Below are positions 37,019-44,842 of a DNA stretch of 64,000 nt, piece after piece. The notes beneath the pieces are model-generated. The model searched no databases and was not told the origin of the DNA. It worked only from the letters and a program-made list of their open reading frames with translations. Origin of the DNA: Sphaerisporangium corydalis (GTDB taxonomy: Bacteria; Actinomycetota; Actinomycetes; Streptosporangiales; Streptosporangiaceae). The position numbers and the translations under genes were made by a program. The DNA is taken from assembly GCF_025506355.1 (NCBI RefSeq), contig NZ_JANZYP010000017.1, positions 62,001 through 126,000 on the forward strand, in the 5' to 3' direction. Positions within the stretch are counted from its first letter, which is position 1. The number at the start of each line of letters is the position of its first letter.

Positions 37019-37825
37019 ATGAACCCGGCTTCGAACGGGGGAGTTTTCGACCCGAGCACTCCCAACGCCGCGCGGATGTACGACTACTTCCTTGGCGGGA
37101 AGGACAACCTCCCCGTCGACCGGGCGGCGGCCGAGCAGGTGCTGAAGCTCGTGCCGGAGATCCCCGTCGGCATCCGGGAGAACCGCGCCTTCCTGTGCCG
37201 GGCCGTGCGCTTCCTCGCCGAGCAGGGCGTGCGCCAGTTCCTCGACATCGGCGCCGGCCTGCCGACCCAGCGGAACGTGCACCAGGTGGCCGCCGAGTAC
37301 GCGCCCGGCTCCCGCACGGTGTACGTGGACAACGATCCGCAGGTGCTCACGCACGCGCGCGCCCTGCTGCAGGACAGCCCGCAGGTGCTGGTGGCCGAGG
37401 GGGACCTGCGGCGGCCCGAGGAGATCCTGCACGACCACGAGGTGCGCGCGCACCTGGACTTCGACCGGCCGATCGCCGTCCTGCTGCTGGCGATCGTCCA
37501 CTTCATCCCGGACGCCGAGGACCCGCGCGGCATCGTCGCCCGGCTCCGCGACGGGCTGGCCCCCGGGAGCCACCTCGCCCTCTCGCACGTGGCGGTGGAC
37601 GAGCGCCCGCAGGCCGCGCCCGCCGTGGAACGCGTCTACAACCGGGCCTCGGCGCAGTTCGTGGCGAGGATGTCCGGCGAGATAGCCCCCTTCTTCGACG
37701 GGCTCGATCTGGCCGAACCCGGAATGGTCAACCTGCACGAATGGCGGCCGGACATTCCCGTCGTCGCGCCGGTACTGGAGACGGTCGGGTCCTATTTCCT
37801 GTGCGGCGTCGGCCGGGTCCGCTGA
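37019..37825 (+). CDS. DUF574 (Methyltransf_19) SAM-dependent methyltransferase
   Basis: A 268-residue class I methyltransferase of the actinomycete-specific DUF574 group. NAARMYDYFLGGKDNLPVDR is the family signature, the SAM site is FLDIGAGLPTQ with the acidic YVDNDPQVL, and the later LLLAIVHFIPD motif is typical. Substrates of this group are largely unknown. AGAGGA lies 7 bases before the ATG. Upstream, 289 bases hold an AT-rich promoter-like stretch (TGACAT and TATTAT near 36927-36941) and a short inverted repeat CTGAG/CTCAG at 36953-36969. Confidence 0.92.
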   Translation: MNPASNGGVFDPSTPNAARMYDYFLGGKDNLPVDRAAAEQVLKLVPEIPVGIRENRAFLCRAVRFLAEQGVRQFLDIGAGLPTQRNVHQVAAEYAPGSRTVYVDNDPQVLTHARALLQDSPQVLVAEGDLRRPEEILHDHEVRAHLDFDRPIAVLLLAIVHFIPDAEDPRGIVARLRDGLAPGSHLALSHVAVDERPQAAPAVERVYNRASAQFVARMSGEIAPFFDGLDLAEPGMVNLHEWRPDIPVVAPVLETVGSYFLCGVGRVR

Positions 37826-37847
37826 ACCCGGAGACCGCCCGCGCGGG

Positions 37848-38951
37848 TCAGCGCAGGCGGAGCGTGAGCCGGGCGACCCGGCCCTGCTCGCCGGACGCCC
37901 AGCAGCTCAGGTCGGGAGCGCAGGCCACGGTGTCGAAGGACCCCGTGTCGAACTTCCGCCAGCGCTCGCCGGACGTCAGCGTCACGTCGCTGCCGGACGG
38001 CCCGACCGCGATGGCGGCGAACGGCAGGTGGGGCAGCCAGGCGACGCCCGACCGGTAGGCCTCGGGCGGGGCCGCCGCGCGCGTCCAGGTCGCGCCCCCG
38101 TCCCGGGTCAGCGCGGCGGCGTCGGGGGAGGGCAGGTCCGGCTGGAAGTCGCCGCCCACCGCGATGCCGTGCCGGGGGTCGCGGAACGCCAGCGCGAACA
38201 CGCCCCGCGCGGGGTCGCCGGCCGGGATCGGGGTGTCGGCCACGGTCCAGGTGAGGCCGCGGTCGCGGGAGTGGAACACGCGCGAGCGGGCGCCCCCGCC
38301 GGCGGCGAGCCACACGTCGCGGTCGCCCGCCGTCACCAGGCACTGGCCGGACGCGGCGAAGCCCGCCTCGCCGGGCAGGGCGTCCGGCATCCCGGTGGCG
38401 GGGAGCACCTTCCAGGTGCGTCCTCCGTCGCCGGTGGACAGGATACGGAACCTGCCGTCCACGGGGTCGCTCATCGCCAGGCCGTGCCTGCGGTCGAAGA
38501 AGGCCATGCAGTCGTAGAAGGCCCTCGGCTCGTCGTTGCGATAGGTCTCCGCCCAGCTCCGCCCGCCGTCCTCGGTGCGGTACACGCGGGAGGCGTCGCC
38601 CTCGCCGATCGACAGGATCAGCGCGGTGCGGGCGTCGAAGGCCTCGATGTCGCGGAACTGCAGGTCGGCGGTGTCAGGCGGGGAGACGTTCGTCCAGGTC
38701 CTGCCGCCGTCCCCGGTCCGGAGCACGGTGCCGAGGCTGCCGGACGCCCACGCCGTGTCGCGGCTCACCGGGGACAGCCCGCGAAGGCGGGACGCGGTCC
38801 CGGTCGGCCTGAGCTCCCAGGCCAGGGCCGGCACGGCCGCCTCCCCGGCCGCCGGGGCCGGGTCGGCGGGAGCGGCGTCCGCCGAGGCGGGGGTCGTCGC
38901 CATGAGCGCGCCCGCTGCCATGATCATGCTGAGTACAGCTCTGCCCATCAT
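37848..38951 (-). CDS. secreted BNR/YCF48-like beta-propeller protein
   Basis: A 367-residue exported protein. Signal peptide residues 1-26 (LSMIMAAGALMATTPASADA) is followed by repeated Asp-box motifs (RTGDGGRTWTNVSP, RTEDGGRSWAETY, STGDGGRTWKVLP, HSRDRGLTWTVAD, TRDGGATWTRA), building a six- or seven-bladed propeller like those of YCF48 and oxidoreductase-like proteins. No enzyme residues could be pinned down. No Shine-Dalgarno is seen; TACCTT lies 6 bases before the ATG, so a leaderless transcript is possible. It is convergent with the DUF574 methyltransferase. Confidence 0.87.
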   Translation of the reverse strand: MMGRAVLSMIMAAGALMATTPASADAAPADPAPAAGEAAVPALAWELRPTGTASRLRGLSPVSRDTAWASGSLGTVLRTGDGGRTWTNVSPPDTADLQFRDIEAFDARTALILSIGEGDASRVYRTEDGGRSWAETYRNDEPRAFYDCMAFFDRRHGLAMSDPVDGRFRILSTGDGGRTWKVLPATGMPDALPGEAGFAASGQCLVTAGDRDVWLAAGGGARSRVFHSRDRGLTWTVADTPIPAGDPARGVFALAFRDPRHGIAVGGDFQPDLPSPDAAALTRDGGATWTRAAAPPEAYRSGVAWLPHLPFAAIAVGPSGSDVTLTSGERWRKFDTGSFDTVACAPDLSCWASGEQGRVARLTLRLR

Positions 38952-38990
38952 GGTGGCAAGGTAGTCAAACTGATCGAATTCGTCCACGAT

Positions 38991-39036
38991 GCCGCCGGAA
39001 GGCCCGTTCACCCGCCCAGGCGGGCCTTCCGGCGGC
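38991..39036 (-). terminator. 16-bp perfect inverted repeat, probable terminator of the LPMO gene
   Basis: GCCGCCGGAAGGCCCG (38991-39006) and CGGGCCTTCCGGCGGC (39021-39036) are perfect complements with a 14-base loop. It lies 87 bases after the LPMO stop and before the propeller gene start, on the same strand. There is no T-run, as is common for actinomycete terminators. Confidence 0.7.
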
Positions 39037-39122
39037 GACGTCCGCACGAGCCCCGAGGGGCCCGCCTCAGTCCCCGGGCGGCGGCCCGGGGGAGCCGGGC
39101 CGCCGCAGGAGACCGCCGGTCG

Positions 39123-39629
39123 TCATCGCTGCAGGTCGACGCAGGAGTAGAAGGCGTTCGCCGTGTCGGCGATGTTCCAGATCGCCAGGACCTTCTGCCG
39201 CCCGGTCCTGCCGCCCAGGCTCACGGTGTGGGACACCGTGGCGCCGGGCTGCTTGCCGCCGTCGTTGAACACGGCGATCCGGGTGTTGCCGATGTAGTAC
39301 TCCCACGTGCTGGTCGCGTGGCGCGCGGTCAGCACCCAGTTGAAGGTGACGGTGTTCCCGACGCTGGTGGCCGGCCAGCCCTTGCTCTCGTCGCTGAGCT
39401 GGGCGAACCTGGCGTTCCCGCCGTGACAGCTCCGCAGGCCCTTGGGCCCTTCCACGCTCTGCGGCTCGTAGATGATGTCGCCGCAGTTCGCCACGCGGCC
39501 CTGGGCGCACATGGCCTGGCGGCTCGGCGGCGAGGAGATGTAGCCGTGGGCCATGGCCGGGGAGGCGATGAACACCGTGGCCCCGATGGCGAGCACCGCG
39601 GTCGCGAGGAAGGTGAGCGTTCTTCGCAT
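39123..39629 (-). CDS. AA10 lytic polysaccharide monooxygenase
   Basis: A 168-residue secreted copper enzyme that breaks chitin or cellulose chains by oxidation. The signal peptide ends AMA, leaving HGYISSPPSRQAMC as the mature N-terminus, so His28 becomes the first copper ligand; His104 (TARHATSTWEYY) is the second, and FYSCVDL near the end carries the axial-site region. No carbohydrate-binding module is attached. AAAGGAG stands 7 bases before the ATG. It is divergent from a flavoprotein gene; the Ngc chitooligosaccharide importer 8 kb away suggests chitin as target. Confidence 0.93.
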   Translation of the reverse strand: MRRTLTFLATAVLAIGATVFIASPAMAHGYISSPPSRQAMCAQGRVANCGDIIYEPQSVEGPKGLRSCHGGNARFAQLSDESKGWPATSVGNTVTFNWVLTARHATSTWEYYIGNTRIAVFNDGGKQPGATVSHTVSLGGRTGRQKVLAIWNIADTANAFYSCVDLQR

Positions 39630-39971
39630 GTCCTGCTCCTTTGCTGGGGGGTGACCTCAATTGTGTAAGAAAGTTTCCTAAGAGTAAATCCCGTCATGAC
39701 AGGATTTTCTAGGCTCAGTCAGAGCGGTGGAGGGTCGCGGAGGGCTCGCGGGCCCCTCGGTGGCGGGTCGCGAGGCACCTCGCGGGCATGAAGGTGATTG
39801 ACAGGCTTTGCCAAACAAGCGCATGCTCGGTCAGTGACCGGGGTCACAGTGCCCCACGCTCTTCCGTAGCAGCGCACCCAGGCGCGAGGTGCCATCGCGG
39901 TGTCCCGCCGGACGCCTCCTCACCGAGGCTCGCCGGCCCGTCGCAGCGCTCGTACGCCGAAGGGATCCACC
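39630..39971. promoter_or_regulatory. divergent region of LPMO and Tat flavoprotein with imperfect palindrome
   Basis: TAAGAAAGTTTCCTAA (39666-39681) is an imperfect palindrome centred 44 bases before the LPMO start, in an AT-rich stretch that probably includes the promoter. It could be an operator for induction by a polysaccharide. The rest holds no gene; TTGACAGGCTTTGCCAAACA at about 39798-39817 may supply the -35 for the flavoprotein gene. Confidence 0.5.
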
Positions 39972-41786
39972 ATGGCCGTCCCCCCAGGGCCTTCCCCCCG
40001 CCTGCCCTCCGAGAGCAGTCCTCCGCCGGCCGCCGCCGGTCCCAGCCGCCGCGCCGTGCTGCGCGGCGCCGCCGTCGCCGGCGCGGTCCTGGTGACCGGC
40101 GGCGCCCTCGACCGGGGCGGCGTCCCCGCCCACGCCGACGCCGAGTACGACGTCGTCGTCGTCGGCTGCGGCGCCTCGGGGATGACCGCCGCGCTGACGG
40201 CCGCCAAGCGGGGGCTGAGCGTCGTCGTGGTGGAGAAGGCGCCCACGTTCGGCGGCTCGGCCGCCCGCTCGGGCGCGGGGATCTGGGTGCCCTGCAACGA
40301 GGTGATCCTGGCCGCCGGGGTGCCCGACACCCCGGCCAAGGCCGCCGCCTACCTCGCCCGCGTCGTCGGGACCGGCGTGCCCGCCGACCGGCAGGCGGCC
40401 TACCTCGCCAACGGGCCCGCCATGATCTCCTTCGTGATCCGGAACAGCCCGCTGCGGTTCCGCTGGATGGAGGGCTACTCCGACTACTATCCGGAGTTCC
40501 CCGGAGGGATGCCGAACGGGCGCTCCATCGAGCCCGACCAGCTCGACGGGCACATCCTCGGCGCCGAGCTGGCCAACCTCAACCCCTCCTACATCCCCAC
40601 CCCGGACGGGCTGGTCGTCTTCAGCGCCGACTACAAGTGGCTCACGCTCAGCGCGGTCAACCCCCAGGGGCTGGCGGTCTCCGCCCAGTGCGTCCAGCGG
40701 GGCGTCGAGGCGGCGCTGCGCGGGGAGAAGCCGCTCACCATGGGCCAGGCCCTGGCCGGCGGGCTGCGGGCGGGGCTCCAGTCGGCCGGCGTCCCGGTGT
40801 GGCTGAACACCCCGCTGGCCGACCTGCGCGTGGAGTCCGGCCGCGTCACCGGGGCGGTGGTGACCAGGAACGGCGCGCAGACGCTGGTCAGGGCCAGGCG
40901 CGCCGTGGTCGTCGGCTCCGGCGGCTTCGAGCACAGCCCCACCATGCGCAGGGAGTTCCAGCGCCAGCCCATCGGGACCGACTGGACCGTGGGCGCCAAG
41001 GAGAACACCGGCGACGGCATCGAGGCCGGCGAGCGGGCCGGGGCCGCGCTGGACCTCATGGACGACGCCTGGTGGGGCCCGGCCATCCCGCTGCCGGACC
41101 AGCCGTACTTCTGCCTGGCTGAGCGCACCCTGCCCGGCTGCCTGCTGGTCAACGGCAAGGGCGTGCGGTTCGTCAACGAGGGCGCGCCCTACAGCGACGT
41201 GGTGCACGTCATGTACGACCGCGACACCCCGTCCTCCCGGCACATCCCGGCCTGGCTGATCACCGACCAGCAGTACCGCGACCGCTACCTGTTCAAGGAC
41301 GTGCCCCCGCTGCTGCCGCTCCCCGAGGAGTGGTACCAGAGCGGCGCCGCGTTCAAGGCCGTGACGCTGGATCAGCTCGCCGGGAAGATCGGCGTGCCGG
41401 CGGCGGCGCTGCGCTCCACGGTGGCCCGGTTCAACGGGTTCGCGTTCACCGGCAGGGACCTGGACTTCCACCGGGGCGACAGCGTGTACGACCGCTACTA
41501 CGCCGACCCCTACGTCCGGCCCAACCCGTGCCTGGCCCCGCTGTGGCTGCCGCCGTTCTACGCCTTCAAGATCGTCCCTGGTGACCTCGGCACCAAGGGC
41601 GGCATGCGGACCGACGCGCGGGCGCGGGTGCTGCGGGCCGACGGCACGCCGATCCCCGGCCTGTACGCGGCCGGGAACGCCAGCGGCGCCGTCATGGGGC
41701 ACAGCTACGCCGGAGCGGGGTCGACCATCGGGCCGGCCATGACCTTCGGCTACATCGCCGCGAACGACATCGCCGCCAACCCCTGA
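39972..41786 (+). CDS. Tat-exported FAD flavoprotein, 3-ketosteroid delta1-dehydrogenase-like
   Basis: A 604-residue flavoenzyme. A twin-arginine signal (GPSRRAVLRGAAVAGAVLVT) precedes the FAD motif VVVVGCGASGMTAALTAAKRG. The C-terminal half matches the KstD/fumarate reductase-like group very closely: YADPYVRPNPCLAPLWLPPF, FKIVPGDLGTKGGMRTD and GLYAAGNASGAVMGHSYAGAG. KstD enzymes desaturate ring A of 3-ketosteroids, usually inside the cell; a Tat signal makes this one unusual. AAGGGA lies 6 bases before the ATG. It is divergent from the LPMO gene and convergent with the dehydratase gene. Confidence 0.88.
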   Translation: MAVPPGPSPRLPSESSPPPAAAGPSRRAVLRGAAVAGAVLVTGGALDRGGVPAHADAEYDVVVVGCGASGMTAALTAAKRGLSVVVVEKAPTFGGSAARSGAGIWVPCNEVILAAGVPDTPAKAAAYLARVVGTGVPADRQAAYLANGPAMISFVIRNSPLRFRWMEGYSDYYPEFPGGMPNGRSIEPDQLDGHILGAELANLNPSYIPTPDGLVVFSADYKWLTLSAVNPQGLAVSAQCVQRGVEAALRGEKPLTMGQALAGGLRAGLQSAGVPVWLNTPLADLRVESGRVTGAVVTRNGAQTLVRARRAVVVGSGGFEHSPTMRREFQRQPIGTDWTVGAKENTGDGIEAGERAGAALDLMDDAWWGPAIPLPDQPYFCLAERTLPGCLLVNGKGVRFVNEGAPYSDVVHVMYDRDTPSSRHIPAWLITDQQYRDRYLFKDVPPLLPLPEEWYQSGAAFKAVTLDQLAGKIGVPAAALRSTVARFNGFAFTGRDLDFHRGDSVYDRYYADPYVRPNPCLAPLWLPPFYAFKIVPGDLGTKGGMRTDARARVLRADGTPIPGLYAAGNASGAVMGHSYAGAGSTIGPAMTFGYIAANDIAANP

Positions 41787-41794
41787 CCCCCGCC

Positions 41795-41829
41795 GGCTCC
41801 CGCGCGGCCCTGAAGCCCGCGCGGGGGCC
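41795..41829. terminator. bidirectional hairpin between convergent genes
   Basis: GGCTCCCGCGCGG (41795-41807) and CCGCGCGGGGGCC (41817-41829) form a 13-bp stem with a single T-G wobble and a 9-base loop, between the flavoprotein stop and the dehydratase stop. There is no T-run. Confidence 0.75.
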
Positions 41830-41841
41830 GTACGGCGGTGC

Positions 41842-43557
41842 TCAGTGCGACTCGCGGGCCACCTTGTGGCCGCTGGACCCGAGCAGGAAGTCCAGGTCGG
41901 CCCCGGTGTCGGCCTGCGTCACGTGGTCGACGTACAGCCGTTCCCAGCCCCGTGACGGGTTGGCGTACGCCTTGGCGGCGGCGGGTGAGGGGCTGCGCGC
42001 GGCCAGCTCGCCGGGGGGCAGGTCGACGTCCAGCCGCCGGGCCGCGACGTCGAGCACGATGGGGTCGCCGGTGCGGACCAGGCCGAGCGGCCCGCCCGCC
42101 GCCGCCTCCGGGGCCACGTGCAGGACGACGGTCCCGTACGCGGTGCCGCTCATCCGCCCGTCGCAGACGCGCACCATGTCCCGCACGCCCCGGGCGAGCA
42201 GCTTCTGCGGGAGCGGCAGGTTGGCCACCTCCGGCATGCCCGGGTAGCCGCGCGGGCCGCACCCGCGCAGGACCAGCACGGAGGTCTCGTCCACGTCCAG
42301 CGCGGGGTCGTTCAGCCGCGCCCTGGCGTCCTCGACGCTGTCGAACACGATGGCGCGCCCCCGGTGCCGCAGCAGCTCGGGGGAGGCGGCGGCCGGCTTG
42401 ATCACCGCGCCGTGCGGGGCCAGGTCGCCCCGCAGGACGGCGATGCCGGCGTCCTCGAGCAGCGGCCGGGAGCGGGGGCGGATGACGTCCTCGTCGAAGA
42501 TCCGCGCGCCGTCCAGGTGGCCGGCCAGCGGGGTGCCGTCCACGGTGATCGCCTCGGGGTCGAGCAGGTCGGCGACCTCGCGGAGCACCGCGTGCAGGCC
42601 GCCGGCCCGGTACAGGTCGTCCATCAGGTGCCGGCCGGCCGGCAGCAGGTCCACCAGCAGCGGCACCCCCGACCCGGTGCGGTCGAAGTCGTCCAGGGTG
42701 AGCTCGACGCCGAGGCGGCCGGCCAGGGCCAGCAGGTGCACGACGGCGTTGGTCGAGCCGCCGATCGCGGCCAGCGTGACGATCGCGTTGAGGAACGAGC
42801 CGCGCGTCATGATGTCGCTCGGGCGGCGCCCCTTGGCGATCATGTCGATCACCAGGCGGCCGGTGGCGTGGGAGAGCTCCAGGAGCCGGCTGTCGGGGGC
42901 CGGGGTCCCGGCGATGCCGGGCAGGGACATGCCGAGCGCCTCGGTCACCAGGGCCATGGTCGAGGCGGTGCCCATGGTGTTGCAGTGCCCCTTGCTGCGG
43001 ATCATCGACGACTCCGAGGCCGTGAAGTCCCGCTGCGTGAGCGTGCCGGCCCGCATCTCCTCGCTGAGCCGCCACACGTCGGTCCCGCAGCCGAGCGGGA
43101 CGCCGTGGAAGGTCCCGGTGAGCATGGGGCCGCCGGGGACCACGACGGCGGGCAGGTCCACCGACGCGGCGGCCATCAGCAGCGACGGGATCGTCTTGTC
43201 GCAGCCGCCGAGCAGCACCACCCCGTCGATCGGGTTGGCCCGCAGCATCTCCTCGGTGGCCATGGCGGCCATGTTGCGCCACAGCATCGCGGTCGGGCGG
43301 ACCTGGGTCTCGCCGAGGGAGACCACGGGCAGGTTGAGCGGGACGCCGCCCGCCTCCCAGATCCCGTTCTCCACGCTGCGGGCGACCTCGTCGAGGTGGG
43401 CGTTGCAGGGGGTCAGCGCGGAGGCGGTGTTGGCGATGGCGACGTGCGGGCGCCCGTCGAAGGCGTGGCCGGGCAGTCCCCGGCGCATCCAGGCCCGGTG
43501 GATGTAGGCGTTGCGGTCGCCACCCGCGTACCACTCCTGGCTTCGCTGTCCACTCAT
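41842..43557 (-). CDS. IlvD/Edd-family dehydratase, probably sugar-acid dehydratase
   Basis: A 571-residue iron-sulfur dehydratase. The cysteines in TPCNAH, LGGCDKT and KGHCNTMGTAST are the cluster ligands seen in dihydroxy-acid dehydratases and pentonate/hexonate dehydratases. The overall length, and SQEWYAGGDRNAYIHRAWMRR at the N-terminus, fit the arabinonate/xylonate-type subgroup rather than valine-pathway IlvD. GGGGAAGA precedes the ATG at 43557. It is divergent from a zinc alcohol dehydrogenase; together they could oxidise a sugar and dehydrate the acid. Confidence 0.88.
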   Translation of the reverse strand: MSGQRSQEWYAGGDRNAYIHRAWMRRGLPGHAFDGRPHVAIANTASALTPCNAHLDEVARSVENGIWEAGGVPLNLPVVSLGETQVRPTAMLWRNMAAMATEEMLRANPIDGVVLLGGCDKTIPSLLMAAASVDLPAVVVPGGPMLTGTFHGVPLGCGTDVWRLSEEMRAGTLTQRDFTASESSMIRSKGHCNTMGTASTMALVTEALGMSLPGIAGTPAPDSRLLELSHATGRLVIDMIAKGRRPSDIMTRGSFLNAIVTLAAIGGSTNAVVHLLALAGRLGVELTLDDFDRTGSGVPLLVDLLPAGRHLMDDLYRAGGLHAVLREVADLLDPEAITVDGTPLAGHLDGARIFDEDVIRPRSRPLLEDAGIAVLRGDLAPHGAVIKPAAASPELLRHRGRAIVFDSVEDARARLNDPALDVDETSVLVLRGCGPRGYPGMPEVANLPLPQKLLARGVRDMVRVCDGRMSGTAYGTVVLHVAPEAAAGGPLGLVRTGDPIVLDVAARRLDVDLPPGELAARSPSPAAAKAYANPSRGWERLYVDHVTQADTGADLDFLLGSSGHKVARESH

Positions 43558-43584
43558 GGGGTGATCTTCCCCTAATTGGAGCGT

Positions 43585-43594
43585 ATGTCTACAT
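43585..43594. promoter_or_regulatory. ATGT-CT-ACAT operator-like site
   Basis: ATGTCTACAT lies in an AT-richer stretch between the dehydratase start and the alcohol dehydrogenase leader. The ATGT/ACAT arms resemble half-sites of FadR-type GntR regulators, which often control sugar-acid genes. No such regulator gene is in the window, so the assignment is tentative. Confidence 0.35.
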
Positions 43595-43673
43595 TGATGA
43601 GGTGTCGCGACTGTATAGCGGCAGGAGCCGCATGTCATCGCCGAGGCGGCCCGTGCCGGGCGGAGGGGGTCAC

Positions 43674-43727
43674 ATGCGCCTTGTCATCACCGGGGGACCG
43701 GGGTCGACCACGGCGGTCCCGCGATGA
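43674..43727 (+). CDS. 17-residue leader peptide overlapping the alcohol dehydrogenase start
   Basis: An ATG at 43674 with an excellent ribosome site (GGAGGGGG, 3 bases before CAC-ATG) opens MRLVITGGPGSTTAVPR and ends TGA inside the ATG of the dehydrogenase (ATGA). The dehydrogenase itself has no clear ribosome site. The short frame probably feeds ribosomes into the main gene; its MRLVITGG start also resembles the beginning of a reductase, so it might be a remnant. Confidence 0.5.
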   Translation: MRLVITGGPGSTTAVPR

Positions 43728-44731
43728 GGGCGGTCGTCCTGCGCGGCCCCGGGCGGGCCGGCGTCGAGGAGGTGGCCGACCCCGCGCCGGAGGCGGGACA
43801 GGCCGTCGTGGACGTCCACCGCGTCGGGATCTGCGGCACCGACCACGAGCTGTTCACCGGGACGATGGCCTACTACGCGCAGGGCAAGGCGTCCTTCCCC
43901 CTGCGCCCCGGCCACGAGTGGGCCGGGGTGGTCGCGGCCGTGGGCGCCGGCGTCGCCGGGGACTGGATCGGCGCCCGGGTCACCGGGGACACCATGCTCG
44001 GGTGCGGCCGGTGCCCGCGCTGCCTCGGCGGGCACGGCCACGTGTGCGCCTTCCGGTCCGAGGTCGGCATCCTCGGCGGCTGGCCGGGCGCGCTGGCGGA
44101 GAAGGTGTGCGTGCCCGTCACCAGCCTGCACCGCCTCCCGGACTCCGTGGACGACCAGGCCGGGGCCCTGGTCGAGCCCGGCGGCAACGCCTGGCGGGCC
44201 GCCTCGGCCGCCGGCGCCCGCCCCGGGGTCCGCGTCCTGGTCTGCGGGCCGGGGACCATCGGGCTGCTGACCGCCGCCTTCGCGCGGGCGGCGGGCGCGG
44301 AGGTCCACGTGCTGGGGCTCGACCGGCGCAACCAGGAACTCGCCGAGAAGCTCGGCGCCGACCGGTTCTGGACCCTGGACGAGCCGCCCGGCGGCACCTT
44401 CGAGGCCGTCGTCGACTGCACCGACGACCCCGGGACCCCGCCCGCCGCCCTGGAGCTGGTCGAGCCGGCCGGGCGGGTGGTGCACATCGGCCTGGCCGGC
44501 ACGCCCAGCGTGATCGACACCCGGGCCCTGGTGCTCAAGGACGTGACCGCCGTCGGCATCCTGGGCGGCTCCCCGGGCCTGGCCCCGGCGATCGGCCACT
44601 ACGCCGAGGGCCGGGTGACGCCGGGGCCGCTGGTCGCGGCCACGATGGGGCTCGAAGGGGCGGTGGACGCGCTGGCCGGCGTTCGGGACGGCGCGCCCGG
44701 AACCAAGATCCACATCGACCCCCGGCTCTGA
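43724..44731 (+). CDS. zinc-dependent medium-chain alcohol dehydrogenase (sugar dehydrogenase-like)
   Basis: A 335-residue enzyme. Catalytic zinc site HRVGICGTDHELF and RPGHEWAGVV, structural zinc cysteines in GCGRCPRCLGGHGHVC, and NAD(P)-binding motif VLVCGPGTIGLLTAAFAR are complete. The GICGTDHE motif is usual in glucose, sorbitol and threonine dehydrogenases. It lies divergent from an IlvD-type dehydratase, suggesting a pathway sugar, lactone or acid, 2-keto-3-deoxy acid. Its own start has no Shine-Dalgarno and depends on a leader frame. Confidence 0.9.
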   Translation: MRAVVLRGPGRAGVEEVADPAPEAGQAVVDVHRVGICGTDHELFTGTMAYYAQGKASFPLRPGHEWAGVVAAVGAGVAGDWIGARVTGDTMLGCGRCPRCLGGHGHVCAFRSEVGILGGWPGALAEKVCVPVTSLHRLPDSVDDQAGALVEPGGNAWRAASAAGARPGVRVLVCGPGTIGLLTAAFARAAGAEVHVLGLDRRNQELAEKLGADRFWTLDEPPGGTFEAVVDCTDDPGTPPAALELVEPAGRVVHIGLAGTPSVIDTRALVLKDVTAVGILGGSPGLAPAIGHYAEGRVTPGPLVAATMGLEGAVDALAGVRDGAPGTKIHIDPRL

Positions 44732-44842
44732 CACCGCCTCCGCGCGGTCCGCGCCCCCGGCGAGGCGTGGCTCGAGGTCCGTCCGGGTCCCCGTCCGGGG
44801 GCGGCGAGGGGCGGCCGGGCGACCGCCCCGGATCGGTCGTGA

